Counted from the first letter of the stretch, positions 1 through 11,850 are shown. The stretch: 64,000 nt of DNA from Garcia nutans (GCA_947685225.1 CANTUV010000035.1:41974001-42038000), one strand, 5' to 3'. Notes: a model not told the origin generated them from the sequence alone. Made by a program: numbers and translations.

Positions 1-1690
1 AATTGTAGCAACGGTGATCGCCCCAAGGTCGTCTTACAAGGAATGTGTTGTTCGTAATAATTTGATTAAAATAATTAAATTTAAATGAACGAGTGTATGA
101 TGATTGCAATATTATTGAAGTTGTAATAAAATTTAAAAAGCGAGTAAGAGTTATCGGTATGCTTAGAATTGGTTTAATTCTTGGAATGGTGCCTAGGGTT
201 GTAGGTCAACTTAACCAAAGCTTAATTCTCAAATTATCTATTAAAATAACCTTGTAAATTAATTTATTCCTTGAATTTAATTGGTTAATTACCAATTCAT
301 TAGTTTTCACATTCATGAATTAACAATAGCTAATTGTTTTGAGTTTGCAAATTACTAAACCCTAGAACTTATATTTCTAATTCATTCTTAGGGTAGTTGA
401 TTATATAGTTTCGATATCAAATTTCACCTCTTAGTCCATCGTCCAATATTTAAAGATTAATAGATAGCTAATCTATCAACCTAACATTCAATACAATACA
501 ATCAACCAACAACAAGGTACATTAATGGAAATATCAAATCAAGGCATTCAATCAAATCTGCATCAAATCTGCATGAGTAAATTAGCTCAACATCATCAAT
601 TTAAAACAAACATTCATCTCAATATAGATCAAATCACAATTGTCCATTGAAATATTAATTCTCTTAATAAACAACAACAATCTAGAAATGAATTAAAAGA
701 GATAATAGAAAAACCTCTTGTAGATGCTAAGAGTTGGACTACTTGTCTTCCTCCTAGCTCCACTTTGATGTTGATGAAGAACTCAAGCCCTCTTCAATTG
801 ATGTTTGTACCTTTAAAAGATGGAATGGAGCTTTCTTAAGTCACCAAACATTCAATGAAGCTTTCTTTTAACCCAATTTATCCCAAAGAACCAAGTTGAG
901 GTGTTGTCTATGGAAGATGGAGAAAATGGAAATGGAGGATGAGGAAGAGTGTGGTGTCTTCCTCTCCAAGAAGGAGAAGAATGGAATGGAATTGAAGAGT
1001 GTCACCCTCTCCAAACGTGTGCCTCCTTCTCCCTTCCTCTCCTTTTTAATTCTTTCAAAACACCAAGAATGCTTGCCAACTCACCACACTCACCTTTGTC
1101 TCCCCCTTTTTTCTTTGATTAATATTTCTTCCATGAAATTAGACAACCTTTTCCTTATTTTAATATTTCTTTTGGCAAAAGTAAGGTCTCTGTCCCCCAC
1201 TTGTCCTCCAATTTGTGCAAGATAATTCAAAGGTGTTTCTTACTTTTCTTGGGACACGGCCAAGCGTGCTGGCCGTGTCCATGGCTGCTATTCCTTCTTT
1301 ACTTCTTCTCAAGATGTGACACGGTCAAGCTCCTGGCTGTGTCATGTGATACGGCCAGTGGCTTGGCCATGTCTCTTGCCAGTGTCTCCTTCTGTCTTCT
1401 TTCTTTGGTTTTGTTCTTTAGGTGAGACATGGCCAGTGGCTTGGCAGTGTCTCCTGCCGTGTCAGTCTCTACCTCAATTTCTTTGAGGGACACGGCCAAG
1501 CCAACTTGACTTGGCCGTGTCTCTTGTTTTCTCCTTGTCTTAGTGAGTGACACGGCTAAGCTTGCTTTTACTTGGCCATGTCTTGCTTGATTCATGCTCT
1601 TTCATCATTGTTTTGATCCATCAAAGGGAGTTTTTGCACTTTAACCTAAAACCAACACTTAAAATAAATTTTAAACACAAATCAAATGAA
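1..1690 (-). mobile_element. Athila-like LTR fragment, reversed, running off the left edge
   Basis: Read on the minus strand this follows the Athila LTR at 22680-24394. The reverse complement of the first 50 bases matches the sequence near that LTR's 3' end (around 24300-24350), the middle carries the same kind of GACACGGCC array, and the reverse complement of about 1640-1660 matches the GTTTTAGGTTAAA stretch near 22908. It is clearly more diverged than the two LTRs of the main Athila element, so it is a separate, older copy. Its last 80 or so bases lie beyond the window. It abuts a Tat LTR near 1700 that lacks its own terminal part, suggesting insertion into that LTR. The short ORFs within are not genes. 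The right boundary is approximate. Confidence 0.7.
1253..1590. repeat. GACACGGCC hairpin tandem array (Athila-like LTR)
   Basis: Repeated units of GACACGGCCAAGC and its complement are spaced by 10-40 bases of variable sequence, for example at 1253-1280 and 1490-1530. Arms GACACGGCC and GGCCGTGTC are self-complementary. The same module recurs in several other elements of this window. ORFs through the array are by-products of the repeat. Confidence 0.85.
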
Positions 1691-1699
1691 AAATTAACT

Positions 1700-3196
1700 A
1701 AAAATAAATAATATTACTTCTAAAAATACAATCATAAATGATCTAAACAGCCATCTTATTAAAATAAAGCAAACAAAATAGGCATCTATCCAAGGATGGA
1801 AACATGCCTTTACAATGTCCAATGTCCATAAAAAAGAATAGAAAATAAATAAAATAGGACACCCACCATAGGTGAAAATATGCCCCTTACATTGATCCAA
1901 AATCCTTAACATTAAATTACATAATCAAAACCAAGGCACCCACAAAGTTGAAACATGCCTTTTACAACTTTAAAAATCCTAAATAATCAAAACCATTCAA
2001 AGAAAACATTCAATTCATCATCAAACAATATAAAGTAAACATCCATTAAAAATGTAAGATAATAAATCAAATAATGAAATCTAAGGTTCAATCTTAAGTT
2101 AGGCCTTAATCAAACATAATTTAGGGTTTTACATATGAAATTAGGATTTTATGGTTTTGATTTGGGAATTAGAGTTTTATAGTCTTGATTTGGGAATTAG
2201 GGTTTTGGAATTAGGGGTTTAGGGTTTTGGATTTAGGGTTTTAGGGTTCTAGGAGTTTTGAGAATTGGATTTAGGGTTTTAGGGTCTTGGATTTAGGAAT
2301 TTTGAGAATTGGGGTTTGAAAATTAGGGTTTAGGGCTTTTTGGATTAGAGTTTTTGAGAACTAGATTTTGGACTTTTAAATTAGGGTTTTTAAATGAAAA
2401 CTAGGGTTTTACATTTAATCTTTGATGTTGTGATTAAATCCATGAATTCATATGCTGTTCAAACTTAATTCATGCCCGAAGTGATTGTTTGTTTAACTAC
2501 TAAATTATTTATTTGACTACTGTGAAAGAGGGTATCACTTTGAATGAAATAAATAACCACTATATAAAAAAAATATGAAATAATGTTAATGATGGAAGCT
2601 TGCTATAAATTTAAAGAGTTAAGGAAACCAAACCTCTGTTTGTTGGCTCCTCCAATATCAATATGTTGAATCAAGCCTGTGCTATTGCCTGATCTACCTT
2701 GATCTTGGATGAACGAAGCAAGCTTGAGATAATGGCTGCTGCCTCTTTGGTTGTTGTGTTTTAAATTCTCTTTGTTGCTAATCTCCATCCTCTTTTTTTT
2801 TTTTTGCTTAAGCTGCCTTCTATTTATAATGTGGCAATTATGGTTAACGGTTCTAAAATTAAGCACAATTAGGATTCCTAAACAGGCTAACTTCTTTTAG
2901 AATTAGGATTCATGCCAATTTGGAGTGTCCAAATTGACATGGATCCAACTCATGTCTATTTGGAGTGGCAAATCAACAAGAGCATTGGCTCATGTCGATT
3001 TGGTCCCATTCCGACCCAAACCAATCTAAATCTTTTCAATTATCGAACCGAACTTTTTCACAAATTTAATTTTGGGCCTTTATAAATTGGACCAATTTAA
3101 TTTAAGCTTTCAAATTAGGTTTAGGCTATTTAAAAGTTATAACAGACCAAGTTAAGCTTTTTTAAATTTATTTTGGCCCAAATTTAAGGGTCTACA
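1700..3196 (-). mobile_element. Tat/Ogre-like 3' LTR, reversed, truncated at its outer end
   Basis: On the minus strand the LTR starts TGTAGACCC at 3196, the same start as the reversed LTR ending at 22588. Shared landmarks include the stretch about 'catccaagga' and 'gaaacatgcc' near 1790-1810 (compare 21100-21130), a run of TTAGGG-like motifs and the block with inverted 'gagtgtcc' near 2920-2990. The outermost roughly 300 bases present in the other copy (20709-21020) are missing here, where the Athila-like fragment begins. The adjacent purine-rich tract shows that it is the 3' LTR of the minus-strand element to the right. Confidence 0.75.
2105..2410. repeat. Degenerate telo-box-like TTAGGGTTT repeats inside Tat LTR
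   Basis: About a dozen imperfect copies of TTAGGGTTTT, interspersed with 'gaattgg' and 'ggattt'. The same motif occurs inverted (AAACCCTAA) at 17220-17420 in the plus-strand Tat LTR. It lies inside the LTR and is too irregular for an interstitial telomere. Confidence 0.7.
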
Positions 3197-3215
3197 GTTT
3201 TGCCTTCTACTTGAA
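3197..3215 (-). other. Polypurine tract of minus-strand Tat element
   Basis: On the minus strand the sequence reads AAGTAGAAGGCAAAAC immediately before the LTR start TGTAGACCC. Purine-rich tracts ending in GGCAAA(A)C next to the 3' LTR are the plus-strand priming site in this lineage. The equivalent site of the second Tat copy is at 22589-22607. Confidence 0.7.
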
Positions 3216-3289
3216 TGATCTTGAATTTATTCAAATAGTGAAAAGTAATTTATTTTGAGTAGAATTGTATTGCCTTGGCATGTTGAGTT

Positions 3290-3835
3290 CTGATCCCGCA
3301 AATTTAGTTTGGGTTATGGGCCCAAAAATTTGGTTTGGGTTCTTGACCCAAAAAATTGGCTTGTGTTCTGGACCCAAACATAACCCAAAAATTTAGTGAC
3401 CCGAAAAATTAGCTTGGGTTTTGAACCTCAAAATTTAGTTTGGGTTCTAGATTCAGAAATTTTGTTTGGGTTTTGAACCCAAAAATTTGACTTAGGTTCT
3501 AGACCCAAAAAATTGGCTTGGGTCTAGTCCCTAAAATTTAGTTTTCTCAAAAAATTGACTTGGGTTATGGACCCAAAAATTTGATTTGGGTTCTGGACCC
3601 AAAAATCTGGCTTAGGTTTTGGACTAGAAAATTTGGTTTGGTTCCTAGACCCAAAAAACTGACTTGGTTTCTAGACTCGAAAATTTGGTTTGGGTTTTGG
3701 ACTCAAAAAATTGACTTGGGTTCTGGATCCGAAAAATTGACTTGGGTTCTAGACATAAAAATTTGTCTTGGTTTCTGGACCCGAAAATTTTGTTTTGGGT
3801 TCTGGACCTGAAAAATTAGTTTTTTCAATAAATTT
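3290..3835. repeat. Minisatellite in Tat 3' untranslated region
   Basis: Imperfect units of about 25-35 bases built on 'tttgggttctggacccaaaaa' variants, roughly 18 copies. TGGGTTCTGGACCCA is itself palindromic (TGGGTnnnnnACCCA). It sits between the PPT and the antisense genes, the hypervariable 3' region of Tat/Ogre elements. The open frame through it (MGYGPKNLIWVLDPKIW...) is a repeat artefact. From 3836 to 4269 I see only AT-rich sequence without a recognisable feature. Confidence 0.85.
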
Positions 3836-4269
3836 GGCTAGTTTTAACCATATATAGAGTTGATTTTAACAATATGTATTCTTGTCTCTTGCTTGAAAAA
3901 ATATTTTTATAATTAAAAAATATTTTTAAACACACATAAATTTAGCCCCGCAATAAATATCAATATACTGTTAACACGTGATCAACTATTTGTGCCCGTG
4001 TAATGGACAAAGCAATCACTGAATTGATTCCCTTCTTTGCTTCATAAGTACTTTTGTTCCTTTCTCTTCATTCACTTCACTTCATTCTTTGCTTTGTTAT
4101 CAATATGTTCTTTTCCTTTTCGTTTACTTCACTTCATTCTTTTCTTTTTATCAATTTGTTCTTACCTTGGGACTGTCCTTACCTTTTCCTATATAAACAC
4201 ATAATGCCTTCATAATTTTTAGTCGAAGTATTTGAATTTTCTTTAATTTTCCTTTACCACTTCTTATAA

Positions 4270-5460
4270 ATGGCAGCTAATCAACATTCTTCTAGGGTTG
4301 GACCACGTCCAAATAATGAGATGCTTAATTACTGGAACTTAGCCGGATGCAACTTCACCGTAGCAGCAAAGAAAAAATGCAAGCAAGTGTTATTTTTCTG
4401 CAATTTGATTACTTATTGGCACAAGATTGATTAGTATAATTAAGAATTTAAGAACTTGGTAAATTAATGTAGAAAAAGCATATATATAAATAGAAATTAT
4501 GATTATTATTAAAGTGCAAAAAAAGAATTTGTGTACTGACCTTGCTTGACTTACCTATTCTTTTGATAGTATGACGGTTGTGAGATTCATGGTGGCGGAA
4601 ACTTTCACAAAGCCTGTTAATGGTATGACCGAGCTACACCTCCAGTAAAAAGAATGGTTCGAGAAAGTGGTTTGGAAGACTTTATATTGCAGTTACCATC
4701 CCAAGGATTTCAAATTGACAGGAGTGTGATCCAAGCGCTTGCAGAGCGATAGATGGACACTACCCATACCTTTCATTTGCCTATTGGAGAAATGACCATC
4801 GGTCCAGTTGCTTTTGCTGCCATAACGGGCCTCTAATGTCATGGGATCCCTGTCCCTTTATCCAACAATATTTTAACCCATGAGGAAATTTGACAATTGA
4901 TCGGTGTTAGGCCCCATTTTAGAGGACCTTATAAAATTAAATATGAGCCCATCCGAGAGTACTAGATAAAGTATACTAGACCTGTGCAAGATGAGAGGGT
5001 AAAATAATATATCTAGGGGTTCTTATTATATCTATTGGGGGCGACCATATTGAGCAGCACTGAGTCTACTATCCACTTATTGGTGCTACATGCCCTTGCT
5101 AATTTTGACCAGACGCCTCATTATACATGGGGAGAGGCTGGCCTTGCTTGCCTTTATCACGATTTTGATGTAATTTGAAGGAACAAAAGATCCTTCACTG
5201 GTTTTATGACTATTGGCGAGGTATCACTTTTCTTATGAATATTGATCCAAATAATGCGTGTATGGCTTTCGATATTCCATTTTTATGTATAGGTCTGGGT
5301 GTATGAGCACAAACTAGTGAGAGTTCCTAACATTACTAGGCCACAAGTCGGATATCCAAGGCTAAGTTTCTGGCTATTGGGCTGCAGAGAGGTGCCTGGC
5401 AGCTATCATGTACACACTCACAGCTACCACATAAGTTGTTTAACCTGGAACCAAGTAAGA
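4270..5460 (+). pseudogene. Plant mobile domain (PMD, aminotransferase-like) pseudogene, antisense in a Tat element
   Basis: The ATG at 4270 opens a 54-codon exon, followed by an intron-like stretch ending TTTTGATAG near 4570. Fragments then match the plant mobile domain: DTTHTFHLPIGEMTI near 4754-4798, NFDQTPHYTWGEAGLACLYH near 5103-5160 and FTGFMTIGE near 5198-5224, then VWVYEHKLVRVP after 5293. Stops and frame changes interrupt these, including a TAG just before MDTTHTF and a TAA after AAITGL. PMD proteins occur as host genes and inside plant transposons; their biochemical role is not settled. The gene is antisense to pol of the surrounding minus-strand Tat element. Family call is fairly firm, exon limits are not. 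Confidence 0.6.
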
Positions 5461-5465
5461 GAAAT

Positions 5466-5989
5466 GTTAATACTGATATCAAAACTCATGAGCAAAATAA
5501 CTTATCTCCCCCTTATCAATGATTTAATTATTTTGTATCGGACATGTAAGACAAACATACTGTAATGAAATTAATTAATTAATCTTTAACTTTTTTTTAC
5601 TCTTTTCCTCTTTTCGTAACTCCTAATATATATATACAATGTTTATGTTGAATTCAAAATTAAATTCAACATGGAGTGAAATAATTTACAAACCAATACA
5701 TAAGCCAAAAGAATTTTCTTTTACCAAACCAAAACATATTCCGCATTTGACATGAATTGAACAGCCATAAATGATTAGGCCATATCGAATTCGAAACCAA
5801 TTTAGCTTTGTAAACACGTAACGGTCTTCCTAGTGTGGTTCAGGCTTCAAACACCACATATTTAAGCCATTAGTTTGACCTTTCCCTTCGTTCATTCAAA
5901 TAATTTTTAGATCGAGGCTTGCTATCTTTGATCTTCGTGATTTTTAATATAATTTGTAGCTTTCCAAAACAAATAAGCCACGAGTGTCA
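5466..5989. other. AT-rich spacer between the two antisense pseudogenes
   Basis: No recognisable coding, structural or terminal signals. It contains short AT repeats near 5630 and may include introns or untranslated sequence of the flanking pseudogenes. Confidence 0.4.
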
Positions 5990-7293
5990 TTCTCACCGAA
6001 GAAATCAATTTTTAAATCTAACTATGATTGAAGCCAATTTAAAGAAGATGAAAGATTTGTTCAAGAGCCTTAAAGCTATACATTGGGAAAAAATTTCTTA
6101 GTCTCAAATTGGTACTCTGAAGTGCTTTCAAAATATCAATAAAATCAACCCTTTTTGCATGCTATGGCTTCCTTTTGGAACGTGGAATCTAGGACTTTTA
6201 AAACCAATAGTTTTGAATTGTGCCACATGATTGAAGAATTTGAAATCATATTTGGATATTCGGGCAATTGTCAGGTTGTATTGCCCCTATTGACTTCAAA
6301 AACTCATCAAAAAATGTAAATGTTATTCCACCTTTCAAAGCCTAAAGTTCTTTAATTGACTAGGGGTGAGAAAATTCTTCTTGGTCCTTTAATTGACTTC
6401 TGCCATCCCATTTAGCTCCTACTAGAGCATAGGAATGCATGTTCTGCTTGTGCCGCCTTGGTCAATTTCTGCTTATTTTTGCTGATGGTGACATTGATAC
6501 TCGACTTATGGACATCATGGACCAAATGGAGGGAGGATTGTCACCAATACCTTTGATTTTAGCTGAGACCTTGGTCGGACTGGACCAATTCAAGACTGAC
6601 CCTTCAAGAAGGTTGACTGGAAGTCCTATGCTGCTCCAAGTAATTAACCAAACCACCCTTTTGAGTTTTTTTTAATTTAGGCCAACATTTATTTATTGCT
6701 CTAACTTTTTTATCTAGCCTGCTCTTATAGGTTTTCAGAACTAGCGAGCCTTTATTATTTTTATTTTGGTCCTAATTTTTGTCTAAACCACCCTTGTGGT
6801 TTTTTAGAGCTAGCAGACAACCCTAATTTTTGTCCAGGTTGCCCTTGTAGGTTTTCAACCTAGCGGGCTTTTTTTTAACTTCCTTTTCCTCAAATTTGGT
6901 TGCAGGAATGCTTTTTGCCTACTCGACACTCCAACTGTAGATCATGGAAGATACTTACCTCAACACCACTCTACAAGAAAACTTCTTCAACCTGCTTCTT
7001 TATATCCAAAAGGGATAGAGTGGATCAGTTCGAGAGCTGTTATCAATATCCGCTAGTTAGTGCCTTGGTGGAAAATCAGTCATAATAACACCCAGACATA
7101 TTTGATGTACGTTCCACTTATTGTCCTTCATCGAGGTACTTGTTATGATCCATGTTGTCTTAGCCGCCAGAATGGAGCTCAACCTCAGGATTCTAACTTT
7201 ACTATTGACCTGGACATGCCTTTACATACTGAAGCCTTTCTGGGATGTCTAAGGCAAAGCTGGCATGCACGTTACACTTACCAATTGCCATGA
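5990..7293 (+). pseudogene. DUF7745-like plant transposon-associated pseudogene, antisense in a Tat element
   Basis: Broken frames resemble the DUF7745 type of plant protein. In order: MIEANLKKMKDLFKSLKAIHW near 6022, HAMASFWNVESRTFKTNSFE near 6158-6217 with a following MIEEFE, then PLILAETLVGLDQFK near 6553-6597 and LTGSPMLLQ, and finally YVPLIVLHRGTCYDP near 7104-7151. Frameshifts and stops separate them (for example TAG at 6100). An intron-like gap of about 6640-6905 ends in TTTGGTTGCAG. The function of the family is unknown; it is typically carried by retroelements. A relic of the same LVGLDQ block exists at 59590-59690 in the second Tat copy. Family assignment is from memory of the motif pattern. 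Confidence 0.45.
6690..6870. repeat. Intronic minisatellite, three units, repeated again downstream
   Basis: Three units of about 60 bases share 'ccctaatttttgtctaa', 'cccttgtaggttttca' and 'aactagcgggc'. Two more units occur at 7560-7675, just before the end of the minus-strand pol. The array fills the putative intron of the DUF7745-like pseudogene. Confidence 0.65.
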
Positions 7294-7679
7294 ATCTACA
7301 ATTGTCAGTCTTTAAATAAAATGATGTTAAGATGAAAGATATTTTCTTTTTATTATGATTTGTCATCACTTTTCTCTATTATGCAATTTATTTTACCCTT
7401 TTGGTTGAATGTTCGAAATGATGCACATAGAATAATTTTACTATTAACTCTATCTTATTAAAGTGGGAACAACTAAAAACATATAGCTAGCATATACAAG
7501 ATCACTCATGTTGCCAACTATCCCTTTCAAGTTTTCTAATTGATGATTTTCACTCATTTAGCCCTAATTATTGTCTAGCTTGTCCTTTTGAGTTTTTGGA
7601 ACTAGCAGATTGCTCTAACTTTTTTCTAGGCTGCCCTTTTAGATTTTAAACCTAGTGAGGTCACACCTTTTTTTTAGAC
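7294..7679. other. Spacer between convergent antisense gene and pol
   Basis: AT-rich sequence between the plus-strand DUF7745-like pseudogene and the 3' end of the minus-strand pol. Apart from two minisatellite units at 7560-7675, nothing is recognised. Confidence 0.5.
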
Positions 7680-9059
7680 TTAGAACCTCTTCAGTCGGTT
7701 AATGTTTACTGGTTCGCTGAACTCATTTCTATCCATGTCAGCTATCTTAACTGCCCCCTTCTTCATTAGTTGTTTCACAACATAAGGCTCTTTCCAACTT
7801 GGTCTAAACTTCCCTTTCGGATCTTGGACAATTGGCTTGCATTTTTTTAGTACTAAATCACCAACCTTAAGCATTCTAACATGGACTCTTTTATTATAAG
7901 CCCAGGCTATCTTTCTTTGGTAAAGTTGATGATTATACAGTGCCTTCAACCTTCTCTCCTACAACAAAGCCAACTGTGTGGATCTACTTAATGTCCATTA
8001 TGTCTTAGGTAGTTCTACTTCCAATACCACCTTTAGCAACTTGATCTCAATTTCAATAGGCAATATTGCTTCCATTCCATAGACCAAAGAAAATGGCGTC
8101 ATTCCAATCGATGTTTACACACTTGTTCTATATTCCCATAAAGCGAAAGGCAACATGTCTGACCAGTCTCTGTATGTCTTGGTAATCTTGGAAAGAATCT
8201 GCTTAATAATTTTGCTGGCTGTTTCTACCTCACCATTAGCTTTTGGTCTATAAGAGAAGGATCGATGATGATTGATCCGATATTTGACAAATAGATCCTT
8301 GATAGTTCCTTAGAATTGTACCTTGTTATCTGACACTACACTATGCAAAAATTCGTATCTGCAGATGAGGTTTCTTTTAATAAATTGAGCCATTTGTCTA
8401 GCACCCAACTTAATTAAAGATTTGGCTTCAACCCTTTTTAAAATGTAGTCCACTACTACAACTATATAATGATGGCCATTCGAAGCTGTTGGGTGTATTT
8501 TCCTAATAACGTCTATTCCCCAAACTGAGAAGGGCTAAGGTGAAGACATAGAGTGCAGTTCTTCAGGAGGCAGATGGTTCAAATTCACATATAGCTAACA
8601 TTGTTTACACTTCCATGCAAAATCAATATAATCCTTTTCCATGGTTAACCAATAGTAGCCTTGTCGAATTATTTTCTTTGCCAAGGCTAAACCATTCATG
8701 TAGGGTCTACAAGTTCATGCATGTATTTTTGACATGATCTATCTAACTTCAGACTTCCTCAGACATCTTAAATGCACCCCATCAAGGTATCTTCAATACA
8801 ATTCTCCTTGGAAGGTGATGTACTGCAAAGACCATCTCCTTATAGCTCTTTTCTCTTCTCTTGTTGCCTCAAATGGGTATTCTCTATTTTTGAAAAACTG
8901 TCTTGTAGTACCATACCATGCATCATGGTCCATATCAGTTTCTATGACCATTTCACACTTATAACAAGGAGTGGTTGAGCTAGTCAAAACCATAGGTTTT
9001 AAGAATAATTTGACAGGATACTCCCATACTGAAGTGAATGTGGCTAGGGCATCGACCAT
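7680..9059 (-). pseudogene. Tat-lineage integrase region (pol, 3' part), decayed
   Basis: Reading right to left, the region begins with the linker and integrase N-terminus (frame 9059-8793), then a decayed zinc-binding segment around 8650-8550 (MNGLALAKKIIRQGYYW, CKQC), a core with VWGIDVI near 8520 and a degraded SDNKVQF near 8320, and a C-terminal open frame at 7949-7680 (89 aa) with VRMLKVGDLVLKK and the ending VNINRLKRF. Integrase joins element DNA to the chromosome. Multiple stops and frameshifts break the core, so it is inactive. Gene order (RT, RNase H, second RNase H, integrase) fits Tat/Ogre. Confidence 0.8.
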
Positions 9060-9476
9060 CTATTTTTCTTTCCTTGGTAGGTGTAGGAACCTACAATCTT
9101 TTAAACTTTTCCTTACTATGGTCAAGTACTCATGGTATGGCTTCAACTTCTCCTCTTTCAACTCCCATTCTCCATTTACCTGGGAGACCACCAGACACGA
9201 GTCATGAAACACCTGCACTCTATCAACCCTCATAATCATCAAGGTCTCTAAGCCAAACATGCATGCTTCATATTCTACAATGTTGTTGGTTACCTTGAAT
9301 TTGAGTTTTTTGGATAAGGGGATGAGTTCTCCGTCAGGTGACTCTAATACAACTCCTAACCCAACTCTGCTTCTATTAACTGTGCCATCAAAATACATCT
9401 TCCATTCTTATAATTCTATGGCCTTTAAATGTTCATTGGGGAATTCAAAAGTTACTTCCTCGCTGTCAGGTAGTGG
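9060..9476 (-). pseudogene. Second (archaeal-type) RNase H domain of Tat pol
   Basis: A 112-residue frame (9398-9060) starts MYFDGTVNRSRVGLGVVLES and contains TNNIVEYEACMFGLE, the usual pattern of the extra RNase H found only in the Tat lineage of plant Ty3 elements, where it lies between the ordinary RNase H and integrase. The first catalytic Asp (YFDG) and the Glu (EYEA) are visible; the HDSCLVVSQVNGEW block is also kept. It is cut off from the flanking pol domains by stops. This domain is the best single lineage marker for the element. Confidence 0.85.
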
Positions 9477-10944
9477 TTATTGAGCCAAGAATTCTGCTAT
9501 TGCTTTGCCCTTAATGGTCTTCCTAGTTATATAGTCAATTTCAAATTCTTCTAGGATTATCAACCATCGACCATATTTCCCAATCAGTGATTGTGTCTCT
9601 CTTAAATATTTTACTGGATCAAACCTGAAAATTACTTGCACACTATAAGATTGAAAGTAATGCCACAACTTTTAGATGACCAAACCATGGCAATACATAT
9701 CTTTTCAATGATATTATACTTGATCTCATAAGGTAGAAGTTTTCTACTCAAGTAGTAAATTGCATATTCAACCCCCGATTTATCCGCTTGAGCTAGCATT
9801 ACTCCTATTGATCCTTCTTCTACCGCTAAGTATAGTATTAGTGGTTTGCCAGGCTTAGATGGCTTTAGGATTGGTGGATTCAATGGGTATTCTTTTATAC
9901 TCTTGAAAGCCTTCTGACACTCATCATTCCATTCTATCGGCTTGTTCTTCCTAAGCAGCTTAAAGATAGGTTCACAAATGGTGGTGAGTTTTGTAATGAA
10001 CCTACTTATATATTGCAATCTTCCAATAAATCCCCTGACCTCTTTCTCCATCTTAGGGGCCAGCATATCCCGAATTGCCTTAACTTTGTCAGGGTCAATC
10101 TCAATATCGTTAGGGCTAATGACATGCCCTAACATCTTACCTGAGGTAACTCTAAACACACACTTCTTTGGGTTGAACCTAAGGTTATACTTAACTACTC
10201 TTTCAAGAAAAATTCCAAGTTTTAGAAATATTGTTCTCTTATTTTCGACTTTACCATCATATCAACCACACATACTTCAATCTCTTTATGCATAATATCA
10301 TGAAACAAGGTAGTGACCATTCTCTAGTAAGTTGCCCCAACATTTTTTAATCCAAACAACATCACTCTGTAGCAGAATATACCCCATATAGTTATAAAGG
10401 TAGTTTTGGATTTATCCTCTTGGGGAATTAACACTTGATTGTAACCAAAAAATTCATACACAAATGAGTGTAGCACACTAGAGGCTACACTATCGATTAA
10501 AACATCTATATGGGGTAGAGGAAAATCGTCCTTAGGGGAAGCTTTAATTAAATCCCTATAGTCCAAACAAACCCTAGTTCTCCCATCTTTCTTCAGTACA
10601 AAGATGATGTTGGCTAGCCAATCGGGATAATCTATCACTTCTAGGAATTTTACTTGTATCTGCTTAGTGACTTCTTCTTTGATTAATGCTTCCCATTATG
10701 GTTATAGACTCCTTAACTTCTATTTGATGGACTTAGTGTGAGTATAGGTTAGGATCATGTGTTCAACAATATACTAATCAATTTCGGGCATATCCTCGTA
10801 GGACTAAGAAAAGACTTCTTCATATTTTTTGAATATTTTTTCAAATCTCTCTCTCTCTTCAAGAGTAAGGTCTGATGCTATGCTAATATTTTTAGGGTTC
10901 TTAGTTGTTTCCAAATTTAATGATTGTGTGTCAACAGAGTTAAT
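9477..10944 (-). pseudogene. Tat-lineage reverse transcriptase and RNase H, decayed
   Basis: From 10944 leftwards: residues like EERERFEKIFKKYEEVFS and SYEDMPEID, KEEVTKQIQVKFLEVIDYP near 10675-10620, then WLANIIFVLKKDGRTRVCLD, SPKDDFPLPHIDVLIDS and FGLKNVGATY (open frame 10638-10324). The catalytic YVDD box near 10270 reads CVVDM, so the first catalytic Asp is lost. The frame 10159-9632 carries the RT thumb, then RNase H (AVEEGSIGVMLAQADKSG, YYLSRKLLPYE). The frame 9668-9477 has the RNase H end (GRWLIILEEFEIDYITRK). Stops and frameshifts are frequent. Interrupted upstream by S1; the 5' part continues at 13467-13926. Confidence 0.85.
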
Positions 10945-11367
10945 ATGAATGTAACACCCCTACATTCAATACATGCACACTACAAACACCACAATGTAGT
11001 ATACATGCACTAAACATAGAAATGCTACGGATTTTCTTAACATTTAAAACATTTTAAATCATACCATAATCTTTCAATTGTATACATTATAGAAAGATAA
11101 GTAGTTAACTTGTAATGCAAAACTAAATAGATACATATAGATACATTTAGTTGTTACGCAGCGGAATTTATCAAATATTTACATATATGAAAACATTTAA
11201 TTTCATATTTACAAATATACACATATGTATATTAAAATCATTACTTTACAAAATATAAAAGAGTTATACATGATTGGCAAGTCTCCTCTGATCTTTAAGT
11301 TCCCAAAATCAACTCTTCACTGTCTACTCTCACTCGGTCTCGAAGAACTCTCGGGTTCAACTCTATT

Positions 11368-11410
11368 ACCTGCGCGATTAAACACTATCGCGCTAAGCCA
11401 AGGGCTTAGT
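11368..11410 (-). other. Conserved double hairpin of S-family LTR (S1)
   Basis: Two adjacent inverted repeats: GCGCGAT / ATCGCGC with an 8-9 base spacer, and CTAAGCC / GGCTTAG with a short spacer. Found in all five long S-family LTRs, about 240-450 bases from the GTGTTACA end. Confidence 0.8.
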
Positions 11411-11685
11411 AAGACAAAATGTGCTAGTGTTATGCTTTAGTGCAATGCAATGCCAATTCTCAATCCATATTATACATGTAACATCATATATGCAAGGCTA
11501 ACAACATACCTTTACATTTCATATGCCTCATTAGTTATTCATTTAACCATTCATGAACAACATTAAACAAATCATGACTCACATTAAACAAAGACAAGCA
11601 TTGGGCCCAAGACACACTAATATGCCATTCAATTTTCAGAGTTAATGTTTTAGTTTTGTTATCACATTTATCAATCTCATATACC

Positions 11686-11850
11686 CAACTAGGCTTCAAG
11701 GATTAGGTTCAACCAAGCTTCAAGGGGAGCAAAGCATGCTAAGCATCAACCCAACTTGGCTTCAAGAACCAACCCAACCTAGCTTCAAGGGTGGTAACAT
11801 CTCAATTAGGCTTCAAGGATTCAATCCAACCTAACTTCAAGAGATTGTTA
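11686..11850. repeat. S1 cassette 2, type X
   Basis: Imperfect units of about 30 bases with 'ggcttcaagg' and 'ccaacctagc'. The same type, inverted, is at 62637-62760 in S6. In S3 and S5 this LTR position holds an unrelated array (type Y), and in S4 type Z. Confidence 0.8.

Noticed and set aside
2105..2410. Interstitial telomere
   Set aside because: Units vary in length and sequence and sit within an LTR shared by other copies.
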